DNA of 64,000 nucleotides, taken from assembly GCA_965153355.1 (NCBI GenBank), contig OZ231127.1, positions 86,924,001 to 86,988,000 on the forward strand, given 5' to 3'. The notes beneath the pieces are model-generated. The model saw only the letters and a list, made by a program, of their open reading frames with translations. It did not search any database and was not told where the DNA came from. Shown here piece after piece: positions 12,355-24,700 of this stretch (positions are counted from its first letter, which is position 1; every line of letters starts with the position of its first letter). The DNA comes from Flaccisagitta enflata (taxonomy: Eukaryota; Chaetognatha; Sagittoidea; Aphragmophora). A program made the translations under genes and the position numbers.

Positions 12355-12545
12355 GTACTTACTTTCTTCATTTCTTCTTTATCCTTCCTTCTTCCTTCCT
12401 CCTTCTTCATTCTTCTCTCTCCCTCCTCTCTCCGTCCTTCCTCCTTCTTCCTTCTTCATCCCTTCCTCCTTTACCCTCCTTCTCCCTCCCTCCTTCTCGC
12501 TACTTCCTCTTATTCCTTTCTTTCCCCATCTCTTCCTCCTCCTTC
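12355..12545. repeat. Pyrimidine-rich imperfect tract (TTCCTCC)n
   Basis: Almost purely C and T with irregular CTTCCT and CCTCC words. The proline/serine/leucine frames here are artefacts. Confidence 0.8.
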
Positions 12546-12759
12546 CTCTTCGGTTGGTATATCAATTCCCTGGATCCCCCCTTGTTGATGGAATGCTTTG
12601 ACGTTTACATGGGCAACCAAAACTGACCAAACTGACCGCATTTGACCAAATTTCTTCCTCATCATTTTTCTCTTTTTATTTCTTTTTCTCATTTCGTGTT
12701 TCCGCCTTCGGAAAATGTTGACATTGCCAGACGTCCTTGCAGCACCTTGATCATTATGA

Positions 12760-12937
<178 letters not shown>

Positions 12938-13220
12938 ATACCTGCGCAACATGTCCTTTTTCCTCAATTTTCTTTGGCCTTGCGTCTGGGTTTTGCGGGG
13001 CTTTGAAGCTCAACACTTTCAGCCTGTTCTTTTTTATCGTCAACGTGGGAGTTTTTTATTTTTTTTTTTATCGGTTTCCGTTGCTCTTTTTTTTTTACTT
13101 GTTTTCTTACTGCCTGCCTCCTTCGCCTCCTACCGACACTTGTCAAAGCCACTGCATCTCGCACTGCGCGCCAATTTTGGCACTTATTTAGTTAGCAACT
13201 TCCAACTTAGACGCCTATCT

Positions 13221-13722
13221 AACTACATCTACATCTACATCTACATCCACATCTACATCCACATCTACATCTACACCTGCATCTACATCTACATCTACAT
13301 CTACATCTACATCTACATCTACATCTACATCTACATCCACATCTACATCCACATCTACATCTAAACCTACACCTACATCTACACCAACACCTACATCCAC
13401 ATCTACATCTACACCCACACCTACATCTACACCAACGCCTACATCCACATCTACACCAACACCTACACCTACATTTACACCTACATCTACATCTACATCT
13501 ACGCCGTCACCTACATCTACATCTACATCTACATCTGCATCTACAACTACACCTACAACTACACCTACACCCACATCTATACCTACATCTATACCTACAT
13601 CTACATCTACATCTAAACCTACATCTACACCCACGTCTACACCTACATCTACACCTATACCTTCACCTACATCTACATCTACATCTACATCTACATTTTC
13701 AGTTTCTACACCTACATCTAAC
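13221..13722. repeat. (ACATCT)n hexanucleotide array, about 500 bp
   Basis: Repeated ACATCT with ACACCT, ACATCC and ACACCA variants. The minus-strand Val-Asp-Val repeat frame is a by-product. Confidence 0.97.
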
Positions 13723-13839
13723 TGCAACTGTACGTACCAACTTAAATCACAATCACGATGACGGATCAGTGGTCATGACAGGCAATATTCTTTGGTGACG
13801 TCTGGCTTTATTTCATTTTTAAAACAAAGATGTTGATGC

Positions 13840-14830
13840 GCACGGGTCCTTGAATGACTTGGCCCTTAGTCTTAGAGCATTCAAGCCACAGCCATCATCC
13901 GAGTCTCGTTCACCCTTATCTGACTTCCATCTGACCAACCAACATCTTGACCAACATCGACATTACCTGGTTCCCTTACACCATCATCATCCTAACCATT
14001 ATCGGCATGATGCAGTTCTCTTCTACCATTTACAGAAGAAGGAGAAATATAAGATGTGAACCCCCTAAAACTGTAGCACCCCCCTTACAGATCAAACTAT
14101 GGCAAAAAATATTTAGTTTAATACTGTAAATTAAAGTTTATGACTATATAAGTGGAGCGACGGGAGTGATTTTGTATATTCCACTCCAATCTAGAATCAT
14201 AGTGCAAAATTATTGATTTCATATATCTTTATCAATATTTGATCTTAATGTTTTCTCTAGCTATTTCTTGACTTTAGAGACAAAATTTGAAAATTGCTCT
14301 GGTGACGCCACCTGTATTGATAAAAGCATTCTTTCTCTACCTTTAAGTTTTGTATAGTTTAATTAGTTTGGGCTGTAGGTGGGGGTGCTACAGTTTTCAG
14401 GGGGTTCACACCTTGTATTTACCTTTTCTCTGTAGTGATTCTCATTCACACTTGTTTGAGTCTGAGTCTGAGTCCACTCTACTATCATCTTCACTAGATG
14501 ATGTCAAGGGACTAACAAATTTCATCCATATACGGTATAAGCAGATTTCTGTTACCCTCGGATCTGTTTTAGTGGGGTTAAACTGTATTTTGTCCCCCTT
14601 TACCGTCATCTGTACCCCTTTTCCCCATATCTTAGTCTACTCTGCCACCGTCTTAACCAAAAGCCAACATTGACATTATCTGGTTCCCTTCCACCATAAT
14701 CTTAGCCGATGTTTGAATCCCCTCTGCCATCAATTTAACCAATAACTACCGTGGACATCAATTACCATTACCCTTTACCATCAACTTAGCCTTTTTTCGC
14801 CATTATTACTGAGTTCCCTCTCCCATCTAT
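13840..14830. repeat. Decayed repeats of GACATTAyCTGGTTCCCTT type
   Basis: GACATTACCTGGTTCCCTTA at about 13960 and GACATTATCTGGTTCCCTTC at about 14675 share about 40 bp. Further weak relatives (GGACATCAATTACCATTACC, TGAGTTCCCTCTCCCATC) follow to about 14830. A 60-codon frame at 13947 has a hydrophobic run followed by four arginines, but stops precede it and no splice signals frame it, so it is not called a gene. Confidence 0.4.
14050..14415. mobile_element. MITE with TIR AAGrTGTGAACCCCCT, TA duplication
   Basis: The left end is TA-TAAGATGTGAACCCCCTAA and the right end, reversed, is TA-CAAGGTGTGAACCCCCTG. Both continue into ACTGTAGCACCCCC. Length 366 bp, non-coding. Confidence 0.85.
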
Positions 14831-15068
14831 GATTTTGCCACCTTGAGCCCACAACTCAAGCCATTGCTCTCTGAAGGATACTTTCGCGTCACCCTCAAGA
14901 AATTCTACATCTATTTCATTCTATCCTCTTCTTATATTTTCTTTTACAGCATCTTTATCTTTTTCTTTCTTTTTTTTTTTTTTTTTTGCTTGTGTTGTGT
15001 TCATACAGATTGCAAAGAAATGAAGAAAATCCAACTCATGGGAGCTTACAAGGAAAGAAAAAGCAATA

Positions 15069-15478
15069 CTACTCGACTCAAAAAAAAAGCCGCACCCTAT
15101 TTTGAGTTGATGTATAAGAAAAAAGAATTATTTGAAAATTTTTTGGTTAGAGTGATTTGAAAGATTTTTGAATTTTCTTTCATTCTAGACCAATCTCAGA
15201 TCTGTATCTCAAACGGTTTAGGAGCTAGAGCTCTGCAAAGAAAAGCACTATTTTGGTAAAATGCACTTTTTTTATAAGGATTGCGAAACTGAAATAGGCA
15301 ATATTTTTACTCAAACCTATGCCATTTCTAAACGAAAAAAGATAGCAATACCAGATTGGCGCCAAATGAAAGATCTTTTCAAGAGCTTTCTAATGGTCTA
15401 AGATTTTGATCAGTTTTTTTGAATTTTAGTATGACAATTTGTCATTTAAAAGTGCGGCTTTTTTATTGAGTCGAGTAG
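15069..15478. mobile_element. MITE with TIR CTACTCGACTCAA, TA duplication
   Basis: Ends TA-CTACTCGACTCAAAAAAA and, reversed, TA-CTACTCGACTCAATAAAA, both followed by AAGCCGCAC. Length 410 bp. Two internal modules face each other (about 15178-15235 forward, 15318-15393 reverse). It lies 164 bp before the first exon of the channel-subunit gene. Confidence 0.9.
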
Positions 15479-15641
15479 TACAACATAGACGCTAGAATTG
15501 CAAAACTAAATGTACAAACAACGTGATTTGAATAACACGATCATTTATAAAACAAGATTTTTAGATACGATGCAGAAATAACGCGATCTAGCGAGAAGAA
15601 AAACTATTTTTTTTTGGGGGCGTCAGGCTGTGAAAGAGAGA

Positions 15642-15720
15642 ATGAAAAAAGTCGTGTGGAGCCGACTACTCGATATCAACACGTTCCTGCTGATTTTGTT
15701 CATGGCCGCCGCCTTCACAG
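15642..15720 (+). CDS. KCNMB-like exon 1: start and most of membrane segment 1
   Basis: Encodes 26 residues beginning MKKVVWSRLLDINTF and running into FLLILFMAAAFT, plus one base. The frame is open upstream to 15582. The donor is G|GTAAC; only the first bases of the intron are original, because a CAAGGCC element head begins at about 15724, right beside the splice site. An alternative start of this exon at 15627, after a T-rich tract and GTCAG, would add AVKER before the methionine. Confidence 0.78.
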
Positions 15721-18700
15721 GTAACAAGGCCCGATACACGGCTACCCAAGGCGTGTGCGGGTGGGCAGGGGCAGTGGTGAAAAAGCGAACGCCGCCCGCG
15801 AATGAAAGCATGCGAACTTCCCACGTCCACCCAGCATTTCGAGACCAAGTAAAGATTAAGCCAAACATTGGTCAATAGTGTTAAATTGTGTTTTACTAAT
15901 CAAGTTTTATGATTTGGTACTGCCAAAAATTATATTTTCCCCAAATTTTTTTTTCTTCTTTTTTTCCCCCTTCCTTTCCATTCCCCATCTACAAACCCTT
16001 TGATTTTCCCCCCCCCCTCCCGCCAGGGGGGGGGGAAAGGAAAACTCAATTATATACAGACATGCAATAATGTTAAACAAACCAGCCAAACATGGCTTGT
16101 TGATGAAATGTGTGAATTAATGAATGGGCACCAACGAACTTCTTTACCATTTCATCATCTCTTTTTTTTTCAGTGACGATGGTGAATGTTCGTTCTTTGG
16201 AAGGGTTTCAGACTTACTCATCGACTCAATGTCGTTACGAAGATGTCAACTACAGTCAAGTGGAAGTCAACTGTGCCTGTGGTTATCGATGCGTATCTTC
16301 ATTCCCTTGTGCCTCTGTGTTTGTCAGTCATGTAAGTCAACTGTGCCTGTGGTTATCGATGCATATCGTCATTCCCTTGTGCCTCTGTGTTTGTCAGTCA
16401 TGTAAGTCAACTGTGCCTGTGGATATCGATGCGTATCTTCATTCCCTTGTGCCACCGTGTCTGTCAGTCATGTAAGTTAACTGTGCCTGAGGATATTGAT
16501 GCATATCTTCATTCCTTTGTGCCTCCGTGTTTGTCAGTCATGTGAGTCAACTGTGCCTGTGGATATCAATGTGTATCTTCAATAGGGTGACTTAAAATAT
16601 GGTCAAATCCAAATCTCGTCTTCCTTGCGGGAGAAATGTGACCATTTCCATCATAGATGGTAACTCTAAAATCTGGAGATGATCAGACAAAGTTTCACTA
16701 AGTAATTAGAGTCTGACATTTAGTTTGAAAGAAGGTGAATTTGAAACATTTTTTTTCGGGATTTTTTTGTTATGCACCTAAACTAGGTACAATTTGAGGA
16801 AGAAATGCGTCCTTACTTGAGAAAAAAATCGTTTATTTTCGTAGTATTATGATAAATAAAGTGATAAACCACAGTTTTGAGGAGAGTTTTCGCGATTAAG
16901 AAAATCCTCTTTTAAAGAAAAACTAGAAAGAGTTTCAAGGGTTTGAAGATATCAAACGAAAGAGGAAGAAAGGGAGAATAAACTTGAAAAAAAGAATCGC
17001 AAAAAAATTAGTTGTTACTACCAATTTAAAGCAACAGAAGTTACGGTTTGTTCAGTTTTTTTAAACATTTGGATACTTTGGGGTGAGCAACAAGCCCGCG
17101 AAAATTCTGACTGGTATAAGGATAGAGAACTTTTTATTCTCTATCCAACAGCACTAGTCCCCATTTTCGCGGATTTGTTGCTTGGGTGTAGTTAAGTCTT
17201 GAAGACAAACTGTCATGGTCAAATTTAGTACTAGATTGTCCTTTTGTTCATGCTTTAACCATGCTCCATAGAGCTCTAACAGATGAGGAAAAGGCAGGGA
17301 AGCCGTGATTGGCTCATGATTTGAAGGTGATATGCTCTCATTGGCCATTCTGCTATTAACCTCCATTGCTCTCAATTTGAAATGGAAACAAAGGGACAAT
17401 GATGAAGCTGAGAAAAATGTTATATTCTTACACAATTTTTACAATGTTATACACTTCTTTCAAACTCGAAACCTTGCTTAAAGTGATAAACCACCAAAAC
17501 AGTTTTCTTGAAAAAAAAAATTGTGTCAATACATGCCCTAGTTCAGATTTTAGCAAATGTCATACAGAAAGATAGAAATATTTACTCAGTGAGTTTACTC
17601 ATGGCCGCAACCCCACCCCATTCCCATTATAAAAGATAGGAAGCTGCAAAGGCCAAAATCTTTCCTGTACATTTTCTATGGGAAATGAGGGGGGTTGCGG
17701 CCATGAGTAAACTTCATTTGATTGCCACCAGATTTTAGGGTTATCATCTGTGATGGAAATGGTATCATTTCTCCCGCGAGGGAGACCAAATTCAAATATG
17801 ACCATATTTTCAGTCACCCTAATCTTCAATCCCTTGTGCCTCAGTGTTTGTCAGTCATGTAAGTCAACTGTGCCTGTGGATATTGATGCGTATCTTCATT
17901 CCCTTGTGCCACCGTGTCTGTCAGTCATGTAAGTTAAATGTGCCTGAGGATATTGATGCATATCTTCATTCCTTTGTGCCTCCGTGTTTGTCAGTCATGT
18001 AAGTCAACTGTGCCTGTGGATATCAATGTGTATCTTCAATCCCTTGTGCCTCCGTGTTTGTCAGTCATGTGAGTCAACTGTGCCTGTGAATATTGATGCG
18101 TATCTTCATTCCCTTGTGCCTCTGTATTTGTCAGTCATGTATGTTATCTGTGCTTGCGGATATCAATGTGTATCTTCATTCCCCTGTTCCTCGTTGTTTG
18201 TCAGTCATGAAACTCAACTGTGCCTGTAAATAATGATGCATATCTTCATTCCCTCATGCCTTCATGTTTGTCAGTCATGTAAGTTAACTGTGCCTGAGGA
18301 TATTGATACGTATCTTCATTCCCTTGTGCCTCTGTGTTTGTCAGTCATGTAAGTCAACTGTGCCTGTGGATATGGATGCGTAACTTCATTTCCTCGTGCC
18401 TCTGTGTTTGTGAGTCATGTAAGTCAACTGTGCCTGTGGATATTGATGCGTAACTTCATTCCCTTGTGCCTCAGTGTTTGTCAGTCATGTAAGTCAACTG
18501 TGCCTGTGGATATCGATGCGTATCATCATTTCCTTATGCCTCTGTAATTGTCAGTCATGTATGTTTTCTGTGCTTGCCGATATCAACGTGTATCTTCATT
18601 CCCCTGTGCCTCCGTGTTTGTCAGTCATGTAAGTTAACTGTGCCTGTGAATTAACTATGCGTATCTTCATTCCCTCATCCCTTCATTTTTGTCAGTCGTG

Positions 18701-21700
18701 TATGTTAACTGTGCCTGAGGATATTGATGTGTATCTTCATTCTATTGTGCATCCATGTTTGTCAGTCATGTAAGTCAACTGTGCCTGTGGATATCAATGC
18801 ACATCTTCATTCCCTTTTGCCTCTGTGTTTGTCAGTCATGTAAGTCCACTGTGCCGTTGGATATCAATGCATATCTTCATTCCCTTGTGCCTCCGTGTTT
18901 GTCATTTATGTAAGTCAACTGTGCCTGTGGATATCAATGCATATCTTCATTCCCTTGTGCCTCTGTGTTTGTCAGTCATGTAAGTCAACTGTGCCTGTGG
19001 ATATGGATGCGTAACTTCATTTCCTCGTGCCTCTGTGTTTGTGAGTCATGTAAGTCAACTGTGCCTGTGGATATCGATGTGTATCTTCATTCCCTTATGC
19101 CTCTGTGTTTGTCAGTCATGTAAGTCAACTGTGCCTGTGGATATCAATATGTATCTTCATTCCCCTGTTCCTCCTTGTTTGTCAGTCATGTAAGTCAACT
19201 TTGCCTGTGGTTATCGATGCGTATCTTCAATCCCTTGTGCCTCAGTGTTTGTCAGTCATGTAAGTCAACTGTACCTGTGGATATCGATGTGTATCTTCAT
19301 TCCCTTGTGCCTCCGTATTTGTCAGTCATGTAAGTCAACTGTGCCTGTGGATATCAATGCATATCTTCATTCCCTTGTGCCTCTGTGTTTGTCAGTCATG
19401 TAAGTCAACTGTGCCTGTGGATATGGATGCGTAACTTCATTTCCTCGTGCCTCTGTGTTTGTGAGTCATGTAAGTCAACTATGCCTGTGGATATCAATGC
19501 ACTTTCATTCCCTTGTGCCACCGTGTTTGTCAGTCATGTAAGTTAACTGTGCCTGAGGATATCGATGCGTATCCTCATTCCCTTGTGCCTATGTGTTTGT
19601 CAGTCATGTAAGTCAACTATGCCTTTGGATATCAATGCATATCTTCATCCCATTGTGCCTTCGTGTTTGATAGTCATGTAAGTCAACTGTGCCTGTGGAT
19701 ATCAATGCATGTCTTCATTCCCTTGTGCCTCCGTGTTTGTCAGTCATGTAAGTCAACTGTGCCTTTGGATATCAATGCATATCTTCATCCCATTGTGCCT
19801 TCGTGTTTGATAGTCATGTAAGTCAACTGTGCCTGTGGATTTCAATGCATGTCTTCATTCCCTTGTGCCTTTGTGTTTGTCAGTCATGTAAGTCAACTGT
19901 GCCTTTGGATATCAATGCATATCTTCATTCCCTTGTGCCTCTGTGTTTGTCAGTCATGTAAGTCAACTGTGCCTGTGGATATGGATGCGTAACTTCATTT
20001 CCTCGTGCCTCTGTGTTTGTGAGTCATGTAAGTCAACTATGCCTGTGGATATCAATGCACTTTCATTCCCTTGTGCCACCGTGTTTGTCAGTCATGTAAG
20101 TTAACTGTGCCTGAGGATATCGATGCGTATCCTCATTCCCTTGTGCCTATGTGTTTGTCAGTCATGTAAGTCAACTATGCCTTTGGATATCAATGCATAT
20201 CTTCATCCCATTGTGCCTTCGTGTTTGATAGTCATGTAAGTCAACTGTGCCTGTGGATATCAATGCATGTCTTCATTCCCTTGTGCCTCCGTGTTTGTCA
20301 GTCATGTAAGTCAACTGTGCCTTTGGATATCAATGCATATCTTCATCCCATTGTGCCTTCGTGTTTGATAGTCATGTAAGTCAACTGTGCCTGTGGATTT
20401 CAATGCATGTCTTCATTCCCTTGTGCCTTTGTGTTTGTCAGTCATGTAAGTCAACTGTGCCTTTGGATATCAATGCATATCTTCAATCCCTTGTGCCTCC
20501 GTGCTTGTCAGGCAAGTAAGTTAACTGTGCCTAAAGAAATTGATATGTATCCTCATTCCCTTGTGCCACCGTGTTTGTCAGTCATGTAAGTCAACTGTGC
20601 CTGTGGATATCGATGCATATCTTCATTCCCTTGAGCATTTTTTTCTATTCACTGCGCCCACGCCTCTTTATATTGGCTTTGTCCGTACTTCCGCCAAATG
20701 CCGTCATCCGTCTTTCTGTCTGTCCATCCATTCCTCTATCCATTAGTCCATGATGTCTATTGTAAGACGTTGGTACATCGGGGCACTTGTTGATTAAATC
20801 ATCTTCTGCAGAATATAAACAGATGATCGAAATCTTAAATTCGGCCACTCTGAAAAAGTGTCTATATTTTGGATAAATGCTAAAATGTGTTCTTTTGTCA
20901 TTTCTTCGTCAAGGCGAGAATGAAGCTGCAGCGCCACGAAAGTCAAAATATTACGGATCCACCGGAAAACACAAAACAATTGGCCATCATCTTCGAAGAC
21001 AAAACTACCAAATCTTTGGATAACATTTGCTCCATACAATCAACCCTTGACTGTGAAAAGGACTCCGGCCGTAATGGCGAGAAGGTCAGTAATGGACTTG
21101 GTGATGGTAATTGTTTCGATAATGAAACAAAAAATTGGAGGAGGGAAGGGGGGGGTTAGGAATAGATGATGACAAGGTCAATAACGCGGTAAGTGGACTC
21201 ATGTGGGACATACTGAAAATGCTTAGACAGCCCTTTAAAACTGAAAAACATTCATTTTCTGTGTCAAGTACGCTATGTAAAGTAAAGCAGTTAAAGTGTT
21301 TAGCAGTTAAATTCCAAAAAAATTCACATGGCGTCCTTACAGCAAAATTTTTATCATGCTATGTAAAAAGTGTTTAGAACTTTAATCATAATATCACATG
21401 GCATCCTCACAGCAAAATTCATATCATGGGTGTGGGAAGGGGTATCTACGCATCTTAAGAAACCAGTGGGACATACTTAAAATGCGTAGACACCCCCTTA
21501 GCTAGTTCACTTTCCGCAAAATACTCAGCAAATTCATGGCCCATGACCCATATCTCAGCCCCAAGGCCCATATCCCAGCCTCGAGGCCCAAATACCAGTC
21601 TTGAAGCCCAAATCCTTCAAGGCTGGGATTTGGGCCTCCAAGATGGGATTTGGCCATAAGAGGGGATCTGGGACTTGAGGTTGGGATTTGGGCCCAAAGA

Positions 21701-24700
21701 ATGGATATTGGCCTCGAGGCTGAAATATGGGCCTGAAGGGTGGGGGAAGTGGTACGAAGGAAAAAAAGAAGAACAAGGAGAAGGAGAAAATTCCTCATAT
21801 GTGTTAAATCATAGGCCATCGACCCCTTTGGGGCCGCTGCTCAAAAGGGAAAGTGTGAAACAAATTTTAGATGACCAAGCCAGGCAGCCATATTTTGACC
21901 AAAGTCCTTATCCCGCCACAATGGGGGAATTTTGGCGTCTATTACTGACGTAAGCGGCAACGGCACACAATACGGAGGCTGCAGCCGCGCCAATCATGAT
22001 GACAATTACTTCTTAAAAAAATATCCTTCTTCGCCATAATTCAGCATAAGCTCTTTGGTCTTATTGGCCCATTGAAAATTGTTTCTTACAACGAAACCAT
22101 AAGTGGAGTACGCAAAGTATCCTTTCAAAATGTACATGTTGGGTATGTGCCTTTCAATGCTTTCCAAGTCAGGTCAAGAACTGATGAAAATTCCATCACT
22201 TTCTAGCGCCTTTTTGATCTGAGAAACTTCCTTGTATTCAATTTGTGTGATCTTGACGTTGAAGGTGACCCTGCCCACTCTGGTGAGTGTTCTTAGGGTA
22301 TGCTTTTTGTGAGACTCGAAGTATATTCTGTTATCTTTACAAGTAAATGCGTCATACTTGATGCTATCCAGTATGTTATTGATAGAGCAGAGTGGTCTTC
22401 CTGGAGTCGGATTGGTGAAAAAGGCCGCCAAATTTGCGGTGTAAGTTGCCAAAACAATGACCGTGAAACAACTCCAAGAGATCATCAGGATCTTTCCACT
22501 TTTTGAGATGGGTGGTCTTTCAGCCCCCGACTGAATGGAAATCAGGGAAAAGAACCAACAACTCTGCAACATGCTAAACGGCTCCTCATTCTTCTCCCCT
22601 TGTGAACCCCTTTCATGATTTTGTATTAAAGTTACAAAGGTTAAGATGAAGCTGTATAGAATAAGCAAGGAAATGAGAGCCGTCCAAGTGTAGTATCCAA
22701 ATGGTTTGAGGAATGGGAGGATGTCCTCGCTCTCTACTAGAAGCATTGCCGCATGGAGACCAGTTGTCATGAAGTTGGGAGTCACCATATAGCTAGAAGT
22801 GGGGAGGGAAAAATGGACAAGTTCACTAAGTTGGTAATAGGACTCGCAATAATTAACTTTAACTAGCTAGTTAACTAGTCAAAATTCTAAAAACCCCTAT
22901 AGTTAACTAGAAGAAATTAACTAGTTAAAACAGTTAAATATTTCTATGGAAATTTGGGGAAAAATCACTTATTTTCCCCTCAAATGACATGATTTTTGGT
23001 AAATTTTTTTTGTCTCAAAGAAAAATGAGGACAATTGTAACACACAAACATAGAAACTCAAAGATTTCTTGCCACAAACAATAGAACAGATATTAAAGTA
23101 TTGATTTCTTCAAGAATTGTAACAAAAAAGTTACAGTTTTGCTTAAGTCTTGCTTTTTATTGGGGAAAAATTCTAACTATTCTAGCTAGTTAACTAGGTG
23201 TAAATTGTAGTTAGTTAACTGTTAACTAGTTAATTTGAAAACCTTAACTATTGCGAGTCCTAGTTGGTAAAACAAGATTATGATGTGAGCATGAAAAGGT
23301 TTAGTAAAAAGCTTTGTAAATGGAATGAAAGCTTACTCAAAGAAATAATACATAGATTTTTCTATCGGGCTTGAAATTGGCCTGGATGTCCCCAAGATTT
23401 TGGCTCCCCTAAACCAATGTAATTGCGTGACAGATAGTCATGGCCTACCATCTAGGAAATCAATATGCGGACACCTAACCATGATTATAGCGGCTAAACT
23501 TCAATATTCAATTAAAATAGAAGCAGATAAATGAACTTTAACAAAAAATATTCGATTCAAGATAAAACAGAGCTCAGAAGCTTAGTCCGTTTTCAAATGA
23601 CAGCGTTTTGAGAGAAAAAAAATTGTCATTTCACCAAAATCTAATTAAGGGTCTTTCGATTCAAATCTAAGACAGGACATTGAAAGAGTTCTAAAGTCTC
23701 AACGGGTTGACCAAAATCATTCTGCTTGGCCTCATCAAATCAGAGTTTTTTACAATCTTTTTAATTGTTGAAAAAATGGAAGACTGCAGTTGAACTTATC
23801 TCTCTTGAATCATCTAAAATCAAAAGGAAACTACACTGATTCAATAATTTTTGGTTGCTTAGTGAAAAATAGTGAAAAAGATACACTGAATTAAGTAGAA
23901 AAATCATTGACCAATCTCTAGAAAATCAAAACAAAGGCACTTGATTAATCAAAAAACTATATGAGTTCGACAAAATTACCACTAAAAAATAAGAAAAAGA
24001 AGCTCTTATTGGTGTTTAATGCGCACCTTTCATTGTTATCCTTAGAATCATCAAATTTCTACCCCAACCCTTGAGAGCAAGAAAACCCTACAGTTGTCAG
24101 CTATTTTGGAAATAAGCAAGTAACAAGAAAGAGTGCCAGATATGTGTGTTGAACTATGGGGGCAAGGCACATATTCCTCACACCTTTCTGATCTTCCCAT
24201 TGTATGAGTTGTGCAACATTTTGTAATAAATCAAACTAACCATAGAATTTATAGTGTAAAAAGAGAAAAGGACTAACCAAAATCAAAATTTACCCATTTT
24301 GTAAAACATAAGCTTCCATTACATATGCACACAAGACCAAATATGAGCACTTGACCCATTTAATGTGGTTGTTGAAACTAGTACCCAGAAACCCTTGGAA
24401 ATGTGTTTTTTGAACAGTCATAAGCCTTTTGTCTTAAAAAACAATATTTGAATTAGAAAATGATATTAAAATTTTTTGAGGGGGCTATGATTATGTAACC
24501 TTAGACTAGTGCTGACTTCTGGCATTGGATGGGTTTTCCAACTCAGCTATTTATAAAGATATAAACCTAATTGAAAAATCGGAACTAGAGGTAGTCCAAG
24601 TCCCCAGTTTTGATCCTTTCCTTCAATTTAGGGGGGCTGGGACATGGAGAATTTTTACTAGAGGGGGTAAGGTTACAATTTTTCTAAAAGATTAAAGGGA

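Larger units (their letters stand above)
16266..20636. repeat. 70-bp satellite derived from the exon 2 end and its splice donor, about 44 units
   Basis: The unit runs GTCAACTGTGCCTGTGG, ATATCGATGCGTATCTTC, ATTCCCTTGTGCCTCTG, TGTTTGTCAGTCATGTAA. Unit 1 is the 3' end of exon 2 of the channel gene; unit 2 differs from it at two positions; later units drift but most keep CATGTAAGT. Allowing for the inserted hAT-like element, about 3.1 kb of array remains. As 70 is not a multiple of three, coding sense is lost after the first unit. Each unit also has a pyrimidine-rich stretch ending in CAG four bases before the GTAAGT. Confidence 0.93.

Noticed and set aside
13221-13722. Interstitial telomere repeat
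   Set aside because: The hexamer is ACATCT, not TTAGGG or TTAGG, and it is internal with variants typical of a microsatellite.
13947-14129. Hydrophobic frame followed by four arginines as a membrane exon
   Set aside because: Stops lie just upstream, no acceptor fits, and the same DNA words recur at 14675 as part of a decayed repeat.
14843-15160. Possible N-terminal exons of the channel gene
   Set aside because: A hydrophobic frame and a downstream frame starting MKKIQLMGAYKERKS after a T-rich tract and CAG look tempting. However, no donor links them to exon 1, a MITE interrupts the frame, and exon 1 has its own ATG.
22174-22176. In-frame TGA read as selenocysteine in the receptor-like gene
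   Set aside because: No cysteine is expected at this place in the S2 lobe, and a frameshift further on shows ordinary decay or sequence error.
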